DNA of 64,000 nt. Source: Calliopum simillimum. Its lineage: Eukaryota; Arthropoda; Insecta; Diptera; Lauxaniidae. The DNA lies in the NCBI GenBank assembly GCA_951812925.1, contig OX638369.1, positions 22,969,329-23,033,328 of the forward strand. The letters are read 5' to 3'. Both the position numbers and the translations under genes were made by a program. The notes under the pieces were generated by a model, which was given only the letters and a program-made list of their open reading frames with translations, was not told where the DNA came from and did no database searches. Below are positions 35,301-47,939 of the stretch, piece by piece; positions within the stretch are counted from its first letter, which is position 1; each line of letters begins with the position of its first letter.

Positions 35301-37720
35301 TTTATGAAAACTTTAATTTCCAAAAAATGTTGCATGGAGTTCTCGAAACTTAATGCTGCCAGATTGGGAGAATGTCTCACCTATTAATTTTGCAAAATTC
35401 AAGCAGTAGAAGCCAAATAGCTATCCCAATATGATACCATCCTTCAGTTTACGTGTTTAAATGTACGCAGCAATGCAGCAAACCAAACAATGTTTTTGCA
35501 TATAAAGTCTAGCATTGTGACAGCTAAGCCGGACGTAACGCATTTGCCACGCTTAAACGTCATTTAAGCCAAAGCAAAGTTCTGTAAAGTAAAAAATTAC
35601 GATTACAGCAAAATGTTAAGCAATTTATGGCATAAACAAAGTCATTTCATTTGCTGGACATTGACGTTGTGACATTGACAATGAATGAATGAATAAATGA
35701 ATGAATGAATGAATTTTGAAAATGCAAAATATTTATAGAGCACGTACATATGTCCTTGAAAAGTCAATAAAATATTGCTATTATTTTGACTGTACGTTAA
35801 ACTTTGCTTATAAACAAATTAAAGAGTTTCTGTAAGCAAAATTTAAATTTTTACTCTACGCGACTATGTCTGTTATAGAAATAAATCAACAGTAATTAAG
35901 TTAAAAATTTAAACAAAATGCAAAAATCTCATAAATATAAAACGATAATTCTACAGAGTAGGTATCCATCCATAACTTTTATTGCTTAGAATTTCCATAG
36001 ATATCATCAGCAGCAGCAAATTGAAAAAGACCTGTTTTATAACTAAAACATTAAGTTGAATGAAATTTGATATTTTTAAGACAGAAAAAAAAAAGAAAAA
36101 AAAAGTTGTCAATTCCAAAAAAAAAAAAAACAATTTGAATTCGAAATATCTTCTTCCACCTGTATTAATTAGCTTATCAAAGCAAATTGAATAGAGACGA
36201 AATAGTCATAAAAATCAAATTATTATCGCTCAGCTTAATTTAGAGCCAATTAAGCATAATTTTTTTTAATTGCCACAAACTAATGAACCATTGAGCACAT
36301 GCGCTTTATAGGTTGGTTACTCCTTGACAGCGGTGCCTCTTCTTCAACACATAATAAAAGCCATAAATGAAAAACAAACAACGATTTTTTAAACAAAAAC
36401 TTGTCCTCTTTCTAAGTATGCAAACACGGTAGGCTGGAAGCAAAATTTAATAGACTGGAAATCTTTCAATGCAGATTTGTTTCTTATAATGTGAAGATAA
36501 AAACGCTTCAAACTTTGAAATCCTTTCAGATCGTCTACTATGGTCAAATTAGATTTTGTTTCCTGCCTACCATGTATACGTTAAACATTGATTTTTTATT
36601 ACAAAATTTAAATTATTTTTATATTGGCTTTAATTGCGGCTTTTGCTGCTACTTTTTTCTTACTAGAAACATTGCTACTTTTGAGTGCAAAGTACATTTT
36701 CTTCAACAATTTTTAAAAGTGCCTGCTTTAAGCTTATACCAGCCTCTTTTTAACTTTTATTGGCTGCCTTTCTAAATATGTAGATCAATATATGTACATA
36801 CTTGAGAAAATCGAAAAAAATTCACATTACCACTTCTTTGTTTGCAGAAGGAAATGGTCATAAAATTTTATTAGTTAAACGTTTCTTGTTGTTTCTCTCT
36901 TAACAACTGTAACTTGCGCTTTATGAGCTTACAGCGCCGCCGCTGTTAATGTTCCAAAAGAAGTTACATACTGATAAATATTAATAGATCATTGCATGGG
37001 AAAAATTTTAAACAAAATTTACGATTTCTTTCAAGCATATAATATATTGGGATTAAGTAAAGCCAAGGTCTATCACAGTTAAAGCAAAAATTTATTTAAA
37101 AAAAGCATAAATTTCAATAAAAGTACATATTTTATTCAAAAAAGTGTAGCGCCATTTGTACTTAGCGCATGCAAGTTAAAATCTCCAACACTTCAATGTA
37201 CAAGAGGCAATTCCTTTCTGACTTGCGATAAAGCATAATAAATTAAAATGATAAAAATTATTTTTTTTTTTTTAAGTAAACATTTTTTTGTTAACACAAC
37301 AAAAAAAAAAAAAAAAACATTACTTGCTGCTGCTTAAAAAGCACTTTAAGGCAAAAGCAAGCAAAGCTTATCAGTAATTGTTCTACTACGCTATGCAGCA
37401 ACGAAGCGTGTTAAGATGTTAAAGAGCAAACAGCAACTACAGTATGTTGTCATGCTTTCACTCAAAGTTTAAGTAAAAACTTACAAGCATACTATATTTA
37501 ATCTTTAGCATAGATGGGTTGAGAACCACAGCACAAGGAAAATAAAGCAAATGCAAAAGTTCTAAATTTTGTATTTTCCTGCTTTTGAAACTCGTTTCAT
37601 ACGTATTAAACTATTCTTTGCGTAGCGCTTCGTTTGCGTGCCTACTTCGCGGGACAAAACGAAGCAGCAAGCGCGATTTGTATGTTTTTATCAGCGGGTG
37701 GCTCGCTGAGATTTTGTAAT
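35300..37720. other. Non-coding DNA, nothing recognised except an (AATG)n run
   Basis: An (AATG)n-type microsatellite lies at about 35680-35714. A/T runs occur near 36090-36130 and 37260-37316. Nothing else is recognised. Confidence 0.5.
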
Positions 37721-37736
37721 TTTAGTTGCTTTAAAG

Positions 37737-38188
37737 TAGTGATGAGCAAAATTAGTCTTGGTCTTGTTCTTGGTCTTGGTAATTTTGCGAGACCAAGAAC
37801 AAGACCAAGGCGCTGATATTTTTGCAAGACCAAGACCAAGACTGCTATGGTCTTGGTCTTGATCTTGGTCTTGCTCACGATAATCATCAAGACCAAGACT
37901 GCTTTTTAGTCTTGATAATTTAAAGTTAATAGTTGTTTCACGCCCGTTTTGAAGATAAAATCATCTCCCGATGTGAATTTTGGCATCTTAAAAACTTAAC
38001 TGTTTCGGAAAAATATGGTTTTGAAGTTTTGAATACTCAATATCTCTGAAAATTTTTTCAAGACCAAGACCAAGACTGAGACCAAGATTTAATGAGCAAG
38101 ATCAAGACCAAGACCCAATATCACAACCAAGACCAAAACTCAATGTGCAAGAACAAGACCAAGACTGCTATGGTCTTGGTCTTGACTA
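37737..38188. mobile_element. CCAAGA-rich palindromic element, CTTTAAAG flanks
   Basis: The segment is flanked by identical CTTTAAAG (37729-37736 and 38189-38196). The left end TAGTGATGAGCAAA resembles hAT termini; the right end matches it only at ACTA. The interior is built from GTCTTG and its complement CAAGAC in both orientations, so single strands can fold in many ways. CTTTAAAG is itself palindromic, which weakens it as proof of a target duplication. Confidence 0.6.
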
Positions 38189-38204
38189 CTTTAAAGTTGC
38201 TAAA

Positions 38205-39370
38205 TTTATCGCATGACAGAAAAAGTATTACATATTTGAATGAAATAATTGAAATGTTAGCTTATGTGACTGTCAGGAAAATATTATGAAATAGCATGAA
38301 TTATCTTTTTTAAAAGATATGTCGCATGATAAATAAACTGAAATCAAAACCTTCAAATTTTTGTACAGGAAAAAGTACATGACATAATACACAAAATTTT
38401 ACACTTATCGCATGAAAAAAATTTATTGTTAAAAAATAAATTCATGAACACATAAACACATGAGAGAAGAATATTACACATTTGAATGAAATAATTGAAA
38501 TGTTTGTTCATTTAAAAGTAAGGAAAAATTTTATGAAATAGTGTGATTTATTTCTTTTAAAAAAAATATGTCGCATCGTATATATTTATCGCATGAGAGA
38601 AAAATATTAAATTTTTGAATAAAATAATTGAAATTTTAGTTCATTTGATTCTAAGGAAAACTATTATAAAGCGGCATTATATTTTGCTTTTAAAAAGTAT
38701 ATTGCATGATATATAAATTGTTATCAAAATTTTAAAATTTTATTATGCGAAAAATGTATGACTTAAAAAATAATACACAAAGTTTTAAATTTATCGCATG
38801 AAAAAATTGCATTGTTAAATAAAACCAACTGGATATAAATATAATATTTATCGCATGAGAGAAATATACTACATATATGTATAAAATAATTAAAATGTTT
38901 TTACATTTGATTGTAACGAAAAATATTATGAAATGGCATGATATTTCGCTTTTAAAAAATATGTCACATGGTATATAAATTTTTTTCAAAATCTTAAAAT
39001 TTTATTAAGAAAAATAATACGCAAAATTTTACATTTACATATCACATGAACAAAATGTATTGCTAAAAAAAGAACTTACTGAATATAAATGTAATATAAT
39101 ATTTAATGCATGAGAGAAAAGATATTACATCTTTGAATAAAATAATTGAAATCTTTGTTCATTTGATTGTAAGGAAAAATATTATGAAATCTCTTTTACA
39201 AAAAAATATGTCGCATGATATATAAATTGAGATGAAAATCTTAAATTTGTTCACACGAAAAAATGTATGCATAAAACACAAAGTTTAAAATTTATCGCAA
39301 GAAAATTTTTTTTGTAAAAACCATTTCTTACTGAATAAAGTTGCCAAATTAAGCGCATGAAAGAAAATTT
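38205..39370 (+). repeat. Five-copy ~255-bp tandem repeat
   Basis: Units share TTGAATGAAATAATTGAAAT, then GTAAGGAAAAATATTATGAAA, TTTTAAAAAATATGTCGCATG and TTATCGCATGA (variants). The first box lies near 38235, 38481, 38614, 38877 and 39132; the short 38481-38614 spacing shows a unit with half deleted. Confidence 0.85.
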
Positions 39371-39629
39371 GTAATATTTCGAAGAATACGTCAATTTCCC
39401 ACCTTCCATTATCTCAAATTTTTCTAAATGTTTCTGAATATAAAAATCGATTTAAACATGTTATGTCATGGATAACTTTGTGAAATAGTCTTTGTCATTA
39501 TTCGCCAATTCAGTTATTTTTTCAATCCCCTCCCTCCTCCCAACAAAGTTTGTTTTTTGGCATTTTATCAGTTTTGGCTTGAAACGAAATCAAATACTAA
39601 ATCTCGGCGGTAAGAAATAATGCAAAATG

Positions 39630-39865
39630 AAATAATGCCAACAAAATTTGGGCTTTATTTCGTAAAAAAATTTGGGTATTATTTTGATTTTATTTTGGGC
39701 GTTATTTCATGTTTGTAGAATGAAATCAGACCCAAAAATAACACATAAAAATAAATTTTCGGCATTATTTCCCAAATGATTATCGCACAAATTTATATGA
39801 AAATAATTTGGGCGTTATTTCGTATTTGTTTTTGGGCGTTATTTTATTGGGCATTATTTTTTATC
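39630..39865 (+). repeat. GGGCGTTATTTT-type array
   Basis: GGGCGTTATTT, GGGCATTATTT and GGGTATTATTT recur with TTTTG spacers, about seven to nine units of 12-30 bases. Confidence 0.7.
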
Positions 39866-39959
39866 GCCCTCAATTGCAAATGCTCAATGCAAATTCTGCT
39901 ACCATTGGTATGGCATGATGACTCAACTCAATTTAATTCCCAAAACTCATATTATTCCA

Positions 39960-42170
39960 ACTAATTTTGCAGCACACTGTATATATTCATACGTATAACT
40001 TAAGAATGACACTACCACTAGTTGTTGCAAGTTGTTGTTGTACAACATTTTTGTTGTGATTTTTTATTTTTTATGCTTTAAAGCAAAATGTCACTTAAAA
40101 TGGAAAGTCATTCATCTTCTGCGCTGATATCCTTTTAAAACATACAAACACCCAGACAAAAGCGCGCAGGCGCAAAAACAGCCAGTGCCAGTGAGTGAGT
40201 GAGTGAGGAGTCGGGAAAAGGGTAGACAGTCCACATAACAGATAGCAGCAGCAGCTTAGGTTATAAATTAAAATAAGCTAAGAAAAGTAAAATGAATGAA
40301 GAAAAAAAAGCAAACGAAAAAAAAAACAACTGTTAAACCAATAAAAGAAAGAGGCAACACAAAAGAACAAGTTGCAACAACAAAAACAGAAAAAAGTCTT
40401 AAAAGAATTTACCACAGCACAAAAATTAAGTAAGAGGCAGATCGTCTCAAGTAAGTAGTAAAACCTAGACCAGGACAGACACTCAACTTTTGTTGGTGCT
40501 GCTGCCGTCGAGGTGCTTCTGTTACTGTTGTTGGTAACTTTTAATTCCAGATGATCTTAAATTGCAGGCGTTAGGTTGTCGTCGTCGTCGCTTGCCGCAA
40601 CGTTTTGCTATTTGCCACTGCTGCTCAATAAAAAATTAAGCATTCGCAAAAGGTGTGCTGGCTGCTGCAGTGAAATGACTCGGAATGAGCGAGGCGGCAG
40701 CAGCAAAACTAAACGTGGCCAATAATTTGTGTCCAGTGGCAGTAGTCTCTAAAGTTGTTGGTAGTGGATGATGAAGCCATAGCAGAAGTAGCGCACAGTT
40801 TAAAGCAATTAACAAGTGTTGGAGCTGGCAACAGCGTAGCAACAAAGACAAATTTTTGCTTTTTAAAATGAAATTGATGAGGCATAATTTGAGAATGAAA
40901 TTTTTTCAAATATCAATTTCTAATAAAATTTCAATGGATTATATCACCTAAACTATAAATCGTATGAAAATAATTCCTTTGACATTTATATTGAAAATTT
41001 TCTAAGCTAAAAAATACTCCACAAGAATTTTTCTGTAGATGTAACAATTAGTGAGATATTTGCAATAAACTGATTTTTTTTTTTTTTTTAAATCAAAAGA
41101 CTTAAGCAACGAACTTAGGCTATATAAACAGCAATTAAATGCAACATTAACAACAACTCTTAACGACCATAGCGTATAAATATTTCAAGGAACAAGTTCA
41201 AGCTTTTACGAGATTTACGTTTTCGAGATTTTTTTTTTCTTTCTTTTATTGTCATTATACACTTACCAAGAAAAATGTACTTTTATTGTTGTTGTTACTA
41301 TGTTGCAGTTGGTTGTTTTTAAATTGATTTATTATATCAATAAATGGTAATTGAAAAACTCTGTTTAATTAATCACTAAAAGCCTTAATTTGCAGTTTTG
41401 CAACAGAGAGTGCAGTTGCTAAAAAAAAACAACAATAACAACAGCAACAGTAAAGAAAAACAACTACATACAACAATTCAAGAAAAGGAGTCTCCTTTTA
41501 AGCAGCGCCTTTTAATGCTTCACCTTCTTGGACTTGTTGGAGTGTTGTTTTTTTTTTTTTTTTTTTTTTTTCTTCAACGTTTTGGTTTTTTCTGTTGCGT
41601 GGCAACAAATTCTGTAAATGTGGAAAAAATTCTCACAAAAAAAAATTACAAAAAAAAAACACAAACAGCGTAAAACGCCTTAATTAAGATGCTACAGCTC
41701 TAAACAAAAGTTAAGCGACCTAAAAAAAGAAAAAACCAACTCTGAATTTGTATAAAAAAGAAATAAAGCTACATCCAAACAACATATTTTTAATGTGCGT
41801 TAACACTTCGTTTGGCTTCTAAGCAACGCGCTTGATAAATAGTTTAGAAAAAAAAAAGTTTTTGTATTTAAATTTAAAATATGCAAAGTTTTTGTCTTTT
41901 CTTTTCTCTCTTAGATATATTATTGACATTAATTTTTGCATGTTCTGTGCCAAAATAAATTAAAGTATTTATTTTAGTTCTTTTAATTAGCATGAATTAT
42001 TCGTTTTCATTTGGAGATTTGTTATGTTCACCCGTGTCTTTTTTGCGAATTAAATTTTGCAAATCTTTCATAGTCAATATCCATTTGACAGTAAATCTCT
42101 GCTGTTGCCGTTTTTCAAAACTGACAAGGCAAAAATTCATATTCAACTAAATTGCTCAAATTAATTCAAC
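39960..42170. other. Triplet-rich non-coding DNA, possible untranslated exon
   Basis: GTTGTTGTTG, GCAGCAGCAGC and GTCGTCGTCG runs are common. The stretch 40140-40450 is richer in G and C than its surroundings and ends at CAAGTAAGT, a good 5' splice-donor match (near 40449). This could be a non-coding exon, but nothing else supports it. The dispersed motif is at 41096-41119. Confidence 0.3.
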
Positions 42171-42177
42171 AACCTAT

Positions 42178-42850
42178 CTAAAATATTAGTAAAAGTTCAA
42201 AATTATCGAGAAACTTCCAAAATATGTAAAAGTCGAAAAGTATCGAAAAACATTTAAAATATCGGTAAAAGTCGAAAGTACCGAAGAGCTCTAAAGTTCC
42301 GAAAAACATCCAAAATATATGTAAGACTTCAAAAGTATTGAACAACATCCAAAATATCGGTAAACGTCGAAAAGTATCGAAAAACATTTAAAATATCGGT
42401 AAAAGTTCTAAAGTATCGAAAAAACATCTAAAATATTGGTAACAGTCCAAAAGTATCGAAAAACTTCCAAAATATCGGTAGAGGTCGAAAAGTATTGAAA
42501 AATATTTAAAATATCGGTAAAAGACCAAAAGTATCAAAAAACTTCCAAAATATCGGTAAAAGTTCAAAAGTATCGTAAAACATCCAAAATATCGGTAAAA
42601 GTCGAAAAATATCAAAAAACATTTGAAATATCGGTAACAGTCGAGAAGTATTGAAAACATTTAAAACATCGGTAAAAGTCCAAAAGTATTAAAAACATCT
42701 GAAGTATCTACAAAAATCCAAGAGAATTGTAAAACATCCGAAATATCGGTTTAAGTCGAAAAGTATCGAAAAACATCTAAAAAATTGGTATCGAAAAATC
42801 ATAAAAAATAACGATCAAAGTCCAAATGTATCGAAAAACATCCAAAGTTC
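42178..42850 (+). repeat. ~47-bp minisatellite (ATCGGTAAAAGTC)
   Basis: About 14 units of the form AAAATATCGGTAAAAGTC, then AAAAGTATCGAAAAACATCC. The minus strand is open because of the repeat (FYRYFG-type residues); not a gene. Confidence 0.9.
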
Positions 42851-42899
42851 ATAACTGCATAAGACATACCACGACATGTTATTCTGATTTGAGATAATT

Positions 42900-43245
42900 T
42901 TATAACGCGGTTCCAGCTTGCGATTTTGCAATTTTTTCTCAGAGGTTGCATCCACCATCCTCAGTATCTGTGTGAAAGTTGGTTGCATTAGCTTAAAAAG
43001 CGACTTCAGTTAACATTTTTAAAGGTTTTGCTTATGTGGCTAATTTTACGCCCTCTTGTTCAAATCAACCAAATAAATTTTGGTTGTATTGTCTCAAATA
43101 ATGCTTTTAGTGTAGCATTTTCCAGATCATTCTGCAAACAGACAGAATTGGCTTTATCGACTCAGGAGGTGACGCTAATCTAGAACATAAGCGCTTGTCC
43201 ATACCTGCCACGCCTTTTTTTCTGCGTTACAAAAAAGACTGCAAG
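42900..43245 (-). repeat. Dispersed repeat family G, partial inverse copy
   Basis: One worn body unit (CTTATGTGGCTAATTTTACG then CCCTCTTGTTC) is followed by ATCGACTCAGGAGGTGACGC, CTGCCACGCC and TCTGCGTTAC, which are the head words of family G in inverse orientation. Confidence 0.65.
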
Positions 43246-43249
43246 AGAA

Positions 43250-44730
43250 ATCTGTCACGTAATTTCATGGTATAGTAGTTTTAGAAAAAAGGCAGGCGAT
43301 TTCTATAAACTTGTTGCCAACGATCAACTAAAATATGTATTTCAAATTGGTTAATGGTTAACTATTGACTGAAAGTACAATTTTGTTGATAAGACCCTTG
43401 TCATTAGTTAACTATTGACTAAGAATTCAGGACTAGGTAGCGTATTAATACGTTAAGCTCTTTGACCATGAGATTTATCACTGCAAAAGGTTCTACTAAA
43501 GCACGAGCATATAAGTAATAAACAAGACAAAAAAATTATCCACTATTGGCCCAAGTATCATGGTACGAAACAATTTGTCTACTTAATCTATAAAATTTCA
43601 GAATGAAAAATTCAGTTGAAACACATTTCCGCAGGATCAGCTGTCGTTTTTGTTAAAACTATACCCTCCATGTCAAAATGATTGAGAGAGTGTTTTGAAT
43701 CAGAAAAAACGTGCCCATTGTTGGTCAAAACATTATAGTGCAATAAATTTTGGAATGTAGCTTTTACCCCATGTTTCGAATGGAAAATATATCTCTATAC
43801 CATTTTCTTGAGTAAGGTTGGTTTTTTTTTCAAGTCATGTGACTTTTATACACAAATTTCTGACAGTATAAAAGAGGAAAAGAAGTAACGTATCTAGTTA
43901 AATCTTTTCTACATTATATTGATCTATTTTCAAATCTAATTACAAATTTTTCAAATCAAAATAAAACTTTTTCAAAATAAAAAAATATTTGAAATCATAG
44001 AAAGCTTTGGAGATAATGTAAGACAGTTCATGCTTATAATAGGCGTTTCGTAAAAACTCTTTCTGCTTCAAGGTCTCTTTTTAAGAACACAAAAGTAAAA
44101 ATAATGATATATAAAATTTAACTCACCAAATATATTTCGTTTTAAAAACTAAAACTCACCTGTAATGAAAAGAAAATAATATTTTTATTAAAGTTTTTTT
44201 AAAATTTTTATATTAAAAATATAATTAACAAATGTTATTTAATGCATTATGTAACAGCATTTTGCATAAAATTCAAAAACAATCCAATTTTTGCCATTTA
44301 ATTAATTATAACAAATAATTTTGCATAAATTAGCAATACAATAATTTAACTGTCAAAAAAATTAATTTTGCTAATGATGCAAATGACGATTGATGCTAAT
44401 GATTAAAATGCCACAAATGGCACAAATTGTACGATCAAGCAACAAAATTAAAAAAAAAAAAGATTAGTTAATAGGTATTTAAAAATGTTAATAACAAATT
44501 TAATGGCCAAAAGCAAATGACATAAACAACGGACAATAAAATGATTATTTGTAGGTAGGGACAATCAACTGAAATTAACTGAACTTTGACATCAATTGTG
44601 ACAAGATAAAATCATTATTTTGTGTGTGATTTCGGAATCTTACGTCGCTGATCAGCTGATTTTGTTTTTTAGGCACAATAGAAATATAATAAACAATTGC
44701 AAAAATCTTTTTATGGAATATACTCATATA
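43250..44730. other. AT-rich non-coding DNA, nothing recognised
   Basis: TTAACTATTGACTGA/TAACTATTGACTAAG is duplicated within 60 bases near 43355-43425. Otherwise only AT-rich sequence. Confidence 0.5.
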
Positions 44731-44732
44731 TG

Positions 44733-45435
44733 GTGTAATCGATAAGGTTACGAAGCTTCTAGGAGAGGTCTTGAATATACCTCTGAGAAGTTATAGGGTT
44801 ATAACTAATTTTTTGAGTTATTTTAACAAAAAAAAATTTCTTGGGTCACCCTAACGTTGTAGAGAAAACTTTTTTAAAGGAAAATTTTAGCCAATTGTAT
44901 GAACTTTTTTAAAATTTATTTGAGTTATAAAGTTTAAACGGATTTTGCAAATTTTTACTGATTGTTACACTTTGCCGGCCATTTTACTATGAAAAAGGCC
45001 TTACTATTTTATAGTTTTTTTTTAAATTTCTATACATAGTAAATTTTTTGCACTGCATATGATGCTTGCGTTTCCCGAGTCGAACGGATTGTTCTTGAAA
45101 TATATTTTTTTCTGACCTCAAATTAAAAAATTGGTATAGCAAAGTAATACCAGTTTAAAGAAAATTTAACGAAAAACCTAAAAAAAAAATATAAAAGCAT
45201 ACGTTAATAGGGCCTTTTTCGTACTAAAAAGCCCGCCAATATCTAAGGATAGGAAAAAAATTGGATATATAATCTTTAAATGTCCAAAACTTTATGAAAT
45301 CCTTTTAAACCTTATAAGCCAAATATACTTTTAAAAAGCTCATACAATAAGCTAAAGGCCTTTTTTAAAAAAATGTTCATTAAAACGTAACGGTGACCCA
45401 AAAAAAATTTTTTTTTTTTTTTTTCAAATATGTCG
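44733..45435. mobile_element. Foldback family E, copy 2, truncated
   Basis: Begins GGTGTAATCGATAAGGTTAC and follows the copy at 34352 through CCTCTGAGAAG, CTTGGGTCACCCTAACG, AACGGATTGTTCTTGAAA and CGTAACGGTGACCC. The outermost part of the right arm is missing, replaced by the start of the next inverted-repeat structure. Confidence 0.75.
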
Positions 45436-45444
45436 GAAAATCAG

Positions 45445-46440
45445 TGGCTATTTTTTATTAGTGAGACTTTCTTTCCGATTTCGACCAGGATTCGACTTGG
45501 CATCTCTTATGAAAATTGGTGAAAAGTTAGTATTTGACACATATATTACTGTGGTAAAATGATTTTCCGAAATTCTGAAAATTTTCAAGATGGCGGTCAT
45601 GGGAAGTTCGATCCAACCTTTGGATACTACCATATTTGAAAATTTATAGCTCCTCGGCTTTTTAAACGATTTCAATGAAATTTTCAGCGTTTTTGTTAAA
45701 AAGTATGGGCTTTAAAAAAAAAATAACCACACTGAAAAAAAAATTTAGTTTTGGTTGAAAAAAACCTTTGTCTTTTTTCAAAGCCATTTGGGGTTTAGAG
45801 TACCCTTTTTATTTTTTTAAAAATATTTTTTTGTAAATGAAAATTTTATTACAATTATTTTCCAGTGATCAAAATTGTGGTACGTTTTACTGTTATCAAG
45901 TTATGGATTCTTAAAGTTGTTTAATGTTGTGTTGATCATGAGTCGTTGGAGCGCGTGCGCTACCATACAGGGCTGCCACCTTCCGGACGGTATTTTTTTT
46001 TCAGTGAACCTAAGTGAAATTTTTTATAGAATTTTTTTGTGGAATATTTTAACCCATTATAACCAAGTTTTTTGGTTAAAGGGGTCAAAAAGACCCATAA
46101 AAACGGGATATAATGGATTAAGATGTTCTAAAAAATTGTTCCTTGCTTGATTTCATGTTAACCTTTTGGAATACATTAACCCATTGTATCGCGTTTCTAT
46201 GGGTTTTTTTGACCCCTTTATGTGCGTGCGCTACTACACAGGGCTGCCACCTTCCGAACGGTATTTTTTTTCCAGTGAACGTCAGTGACATTTTTCATAA
46301 AATTTTTTGTGGAATATTTTAACCCATTATAACCAAGGTTTTGGTTGAATGGGTCAAAAAGATCCATAAAATCGGGATATAATGGGTACAAAGTACAGGG
46401 TTTTTGACAATGTTGTGGCGTAAACAAGAAGCAAATCATT
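45445..46440. repeat. Left arm of a long inverted repeat
   Basis: Pairs with 47940-48790. Matching words include AAAGTTAGTATTTGAC, TAGCTCCTCG against CGAGGAGCTA, and CCGGACGGT against its complement near 48325. The arm contains two copies of a hairpin-forming segment: AACCCATTATAACCAAG ... GGGATATAATGGGTT. Confidence 0.78.
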
Positions 46441-46449
46441 CTACTGAAC

Positions 46450-47935
46450 TCTTTTGAGAAGTCCTGCACATAAACATTGATATTTAACTAAAGTAAAATC
46501 TTTAATGTATTAAGCAATAAACTCTCACCACATACACTACACTTGAGATGCATAGGTATATCCTCAAACATTTGCTTTGCTGCCACTACATAAATTTGTC
46601 ATTTTATCTGCCAATGCTGAATGCCACAAAAGTCATTTGGCTTATCTCTGTTTGACTGTGGATTCATTATAAATCATAACACGCACAATAATCAAAAGAA
46701 AAGTGTGCAATCTTGTGTGGTGCATGTGTATGTGTATGTCTAAATATGAACACATACATGTTCTTGCAAAACTTGACACTTGAAAATGTGAAAAAAACAC
46801 TTCCTGCATGCGTAGGTTGGCTGCTGTTGGTTGCCGTAAATGCTGTTTGTGCCATTGCCATTGCAATGCGTCGTTTTTGGTGTGTGTGACAAGGGATGGG
46901 CAGGCTGACTGGCTGTGAGTGGCTTAAAGAAATTTATGTTACAATGTGATTTTTGACTAAGCATGAGTGCGCGCGAGTGCGCACCCAAACGCCAAACAAA
47001 TGTCATTAGAAATACGGCAATGACAACAGCATCGCCAGCAATGGCAACAAAATAAGAATAATAATGCAGCAACAACACTTGTTTTTGATGGCTTAGAAAA
47101 ATGTTGTTCAAAATTGACGTTGTTTTTTTTAGAGAAGTTACAATTTTTTATTGTTTTTGTTGTTGTAATTGTTGTTAAGTATAGCGCGCAAAAAATGCCA
47201 ATTGGCGTTTTGGCATTTGGAACATGACAAGTTTGGCGACTTGTTTTAACTGCTGCTGCTGATGCTGCAGCATCCATGTTTAAGCCGCAGCCAGTTATGC
47301 AGCATTTGCAGTAGAAAATCTGCGCTTTCGTGCCATTACTATTGCTGATGATCATGATGCTCTTGAATGCACACAAAAAATAAAAAAATGGCATTAATAC
47401 TGGTAACAAAAATGCGCCTGAAAAATGCCGGAAATTTACACCTACTCCTACAGCGAGATGGCTATCAGCTTGCTTTCCAATGACAATGTATGAGCAGCAG
47501 CAACGAAAAAAAAAAAAAAGAATTTTCAAGCAGTACCATAAGCATGAAATTCTATTTTTATCAGCATTTTTATTGGAAAATTATTGATTTTGAAATTTGA
47601 TAGCACATAACATTTGCAGCAAACTGCATTCAGTTCTAGTAATAGTGGTGGGTGTATGATTGCTGTGCTTTTAATTGCGTTGGTGGTCAGTTCACACCAG
47701 TGTAGCACCATAAGAAGTTCTGTTTGGTTTGAAAATTTGTGATCTTTAAGCTGAACATAAAATTATGATTAAGTGTTTTTGGAAAATAAAAAAATTCAAA
47801 CTTCTTGATGTGTATTGAAGACCAACTAAATGGATGAGAAGTGTAATTTTGTGAAAAACAGCATCTTAACCTGTACCAAATATCTCCAATTAAAATCACT
47901 ACTTAGTTACCATTCAGTAGAAGTCCTCTTCACTA
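46450..47935. other. Spacer between inverted arms, non-coding
   Basis: Relatively GC-rich compared with its surroundings, with GTTGTTGTAATTGTTGTTAAG and CTGCTGCTGATGCTGCAGCA type words. Minus-strand frames of up to 190 codons overlap in several phases and look like triplet-repeat by-products. Confidence 0.5.
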
Positions 47936-47939
47936 ACAT

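Noticed and set aside
35676..35715. (AATG)n as a Penelope or LINE tail
   Set aside because: No element similarity adjoins it; a plain microsatellite is sufficient.
42178..42660. Minus frames rich in FYRYFG
   Set aside because: By-product of the ~47-bp minisatellite.
46642..47529. Overlapping minus-strand frames up to 190 codons
   Set aside because: Several phases are open over the same triplet-rich DNA and residue composition is that of CAG/GTT repeats; no domain or splice signals.
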